Of a stretch of 8,424 nt of DNA, positions 7,117 to 8,424 are shown one piece after another. The translations under genes and the position numbers were made by a program. Source of the DNA: Myxococcales bacterium (lineage in GTDB: Bacteria > Myxococcota > Bradymonadia > REDH01); NCBI GenBank assembly GCA_018970625.1, contig JAGWVZ010000131.1:1-8424 (forward strand). The letters run 5' to 3'. Within the stretch, counting starts at the first letter, position 1. Each line of letters starts with the position of its first letter. The notes beneath the pieces were generated by a model, which did not search any database, had not been told where the DNA came from, and saw only the letters and a list, made by a program, of their open reading frames with translations.

Positions 7117-7133
7117 CGCCTGGCCAGCAGGCG
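7117..7133. repeat. Short perfect hairpin just past the LNS2 gene
   Basis: CGCCTG (7117-7122) pairs perfectly with CAGGCG (7128-7133) around a five-base loop. It begins about 30 bases after the LNS2 stop on the minus strand. No U-tract follows. It may act in transcript end formation or Rho-dependent termination. The hairpin is visible and the role is a guess. Confidence 0.3.
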
Positions 7134-7162
7134 CCGACGTAAACGCTCCGTGTGCCGACCGG

Positions 7163-8323
7163 TTATGGAGCGGGAACGGTCGCATCGGGCTGCGCCGACA
7201 CCCACTCTGCAATATGCGCTGCGTAGTCATCGTTGGGAATCGCAACGGTCCCCGACTCGCCAGCGTGCTCTCCAATAATAAAGGTCACATCCAGCGGAAT
7301 TCCAGCGTCGGCACAGGCTTCAATGTCGCTGGTCGCGTTGCCATAGGCAGCGACGATGTCCCACTGCATGTCATTGAGGAGTTCCGAAATAAACTCGGCT
7401 TTGTAGGCGCGGGCGGTCTCGCCAAAGCCCAGACTGAACGCAAATTGCGTGAGTCCGTGCGGAAGACCACGCCGAGCTTTCCACGCTTCGGTCATGGGGC
7501 GAAAATCGCCGGGGCGAGCGGTCAGGTAAACGAGATCGTAACCTTTGGCGTCCCATGCCTGAATGAGTTCAATCGCGCTGCCCTTCGTTTGCTGGTCGTA
7601 CGTCGGGTCGCCAATCTCGGCAAAGAGCTCGTCGTCTGACAGGGTGAGCGTGCCGTCGATGTCCGACAGCACCAGCTGGGTTCCTTCGGGCCAGACCATC
7701 AGGCTGTGTGTGTAGCAGGTTCGCCCTGCCTCAAATACCGCCCACACCTTGTGCGAGCCGGCGTCGAACGTGGTGCCCAGGTCGAACGAGTACGACCCGT
7801 CGGCAGCGGTGGTGGTACGGCCAAGCTGCTCCCACGATGTGGTAACGTCGTTAAACCGCCACAGGCTGACGGGTTCTCCCGGCAACACATTGGTTTGCAG
7901 GGCGCTGGCTGCCACGCCGAGCACACCCACCAGCGTCTGTGGGTCTGCGGGGTTTCCGTAAAAGTCACGGTGGGCGGTGTTGTCATAGAGAGCCTCAGCG
8001 ACGGCCTGACCGTTGCGCTCGCTCGCCCACGCCCCAGCCTCGACCTCGAGGTCAAAGGGAAACTCCTGCTGTCCAGGGCAGTTCAGCTCTCGGGGCTGTT
8101 CGACGATGGCATCATCGGAGCCTGTGTCGGTCGCAATGTCTCCAGCATCTGATGACGAGACATCGGACGCAGCATCCGTCGGATTCGGCCCAGCGGAGTC
8201 GCTGTCACCGCAACCTGCAAAGAGGTTGGCTGCCAGACAGGTTGCCAGAAGAAGAGGAGACGCCATCGACGGCGTGACGACGCCACCAGCGGATATTTCG
8301 GCGGACGGGAGGATGAAACGCAT
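7163..8323 (-). CDS. Secreted lipoprotein with LNS2/lipin-type HAD phosphatase domain
   Basis: This 386-residue protein has a hydrophobic segment at 21-37 ending FAGC, with probable lipidated Cys38, then an acidic Asp/Ser/Thr linker (39-78). Residues about 90-215 look beta-rich (for example ADGSYSFDLG followed by AGSHKVWAVF), suggesting an Ig- or transthyretin-like fold. The C-terminal HAD domain carries DIDGT (221-225, catalytic Asp pair), YLTAR (266-270, motif II Thr), YKAEF (307-311, motif III Lys) and YGNATSDIEA (327-336, motif IV). YLTARPGDFRPMTEAW and the GIPLDVTFII end resemble the LNS2 domain of lipins and phosphatidylinositol transfer proteins; App1-like phosphatases are the main alternative. 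A metal-dependent phosphatase acting on a phospholipid or another phosphate ester in the envelope is plausible, but the substrate is unproven. The start at 8323 is backed by a good ribosome site; the ATG at 8266 lacks one. Four HAD motifs are intact, so it is probably active. Confidence 0.92.
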   Translation of the reverse strand: MRFILPSAEISAGGVVTPSMASPLLLATCLAANLFAGCGDSDSAGPNPTDAASDVSSSDAGDIATDTGSDDAIVEQPRELNCPGQQEFPFDLEVEAGAWASERNGQAVAEALYDNTAHRDFYGNPADPQTLVGVLGVAASALQTNVLPGEPVSLWRFNDVTTSWEQLGRTTTAADGSYSFDLGTTFDAGSHKVWAVFEAGRTCYTHSLMVWPEGTQLVLSDIDGTLTLSDDELFAEIGDPTYDQQTKGSAIELIQAWDAKGYDLVYLTARPGDFRPMTEAWKARRGLPHGLTQFAFSLGFGETARAYKAEFISELLNDMQWDIVAAYGNATSDIEACADAGIPLDVTFIIGEHAGESGTVAIPNDDYAAHIAEWVSAQPDATVPAP

Positions 8324-8330
8324 GGGGCAA

Positions 8331-8336
8331 CTCCAG
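8331..8336 (-). promoter_or_regulatory. Ribosome binding site deciding the LNS2 lipoprotein start
   Basis: On the minus strand the sequence reads CTGGAG, then seven bases, then ATG at 8323. This is the clearest Shine-Dalgarno site in the window. It favours 8323 over the downstream ATG at 8266, even though this places about 20 residues ahead of the hydrophobic signal core. Confidence 0.6.
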
Positions 8337-8361
8337 ACGCGGAACCAAGGAACTCAACCGC

Positions 8362-8390
8362 CGTTACGCAAATGTCACCCTAATGTCACC
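8362..8390. promoter_or_regulatory. Pho-box-like direct repeat upstream of the LNS2 lipoprotein gene
   Basis: TGTCACC occurs exactly at 8373-8379 and 8384-8390, separated by CTAA. A degenerate third unit, CGTTACG (8362-8368), precedes them with spacer CAAA, so all units repeat every 11 bases with four-base A-rich spacers. This matches the layout of PhoB sites (CTGTCAT repeats with four-base spacers) and shares the TGTCA core. Units read on the plus strand, opposite to the LNS2 gene, about 40-65 bases before its start. I saw no convincing -35/-10 pair for that gene; GTGACA with TAACGG at 17 bases is the best. A different response regulator with tandem half-sites is also possible. Confidence 0.35.
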
Positions 8391-8424
8391 ATTCATCAAA
8401 ACAAGCCCCCCTTGAACGGACACG

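Noticed and set aside
6640..7278. Plus-strand open frame of 212 codons spanning the channel start and the intergenic region
   Set aside because: It overlaps the conserved N terminus of the channel and the C terminus of the LNS2 protein, has no ribosome site or domain, and is rich in Arg, His and Gln.

Overview
The window looks like part of the chromosome of a GC-rich (roughly 60% by eye) Gram-negative bacterium, probably of the Myxococcota or Bradymonadales type (former Deltaproteobacteria). The best clue is two secreted lipoproteins. In each, the lipid-anchored cysteine is followed by a long linker rich in Asp, Ser, Thr and Gly, and then by a folded domain. That design is common in these groups, but the taxonomic call is an inference. 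Genes are closely packed. I see no tRNA, rRNA, CRISPR array, insertion sequence or prophage.

Layout: (1) 1-1254, plus strand, is the C-terminal part of a DUF2126 putative amidoligase whose start lies before the window. (2) 1316-2539, minus, is a lipoprotein with a von Willebrand factor A domain and an intact metal site. (3) 2648-3931, minus, is a CLC-family antiporter whose motifs match the fluoride/proton (CLC-F) branch better than the chloride branch. (4) 4167-5006, plus, is a glutathione S-transferase family protein divergent from the CLC gene. (5) 5026-6900, minus, is a bacterial CASTOR/POLLUX-like ion channel, with two membrane helices and a pore loop followed by two cytoplasmic RCK-like units. 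(6) 7163-8323, minus, is a lipoprotein with a HAD phosphatase domain of the LNS2/lipin type after a beta-rich domain. Genes 1/2 and 4/5 are convergent, with gaps of 61 and 19 bases. Genes 3/4 are divergent.

There is no obvious single operon. Genes 2 and 3 point the same way but are 108 bases apart, and genes 5 and 6 are separated by about 260 bases. Two membrane ion-transport genes flank a possibly redox-active GST, which could reflect ion or fluoride stress handling, but nothing in the sequence proves a functional link. Most of the less expected signals are regulatory. They are an 11-base-period direct repeat resembling a Pho box ahead of the LNS2 phosphatase gene, a perfect palindrome overlapping a candidate promoter ahead of the ion channel, and paired inverted repeats in the CLC/GST divergent region. 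I found no convincing new multi-gene system. The best leads are the secreted LNS2 phosphatase with its possible Pho control and the CLC-F-like antiporter.
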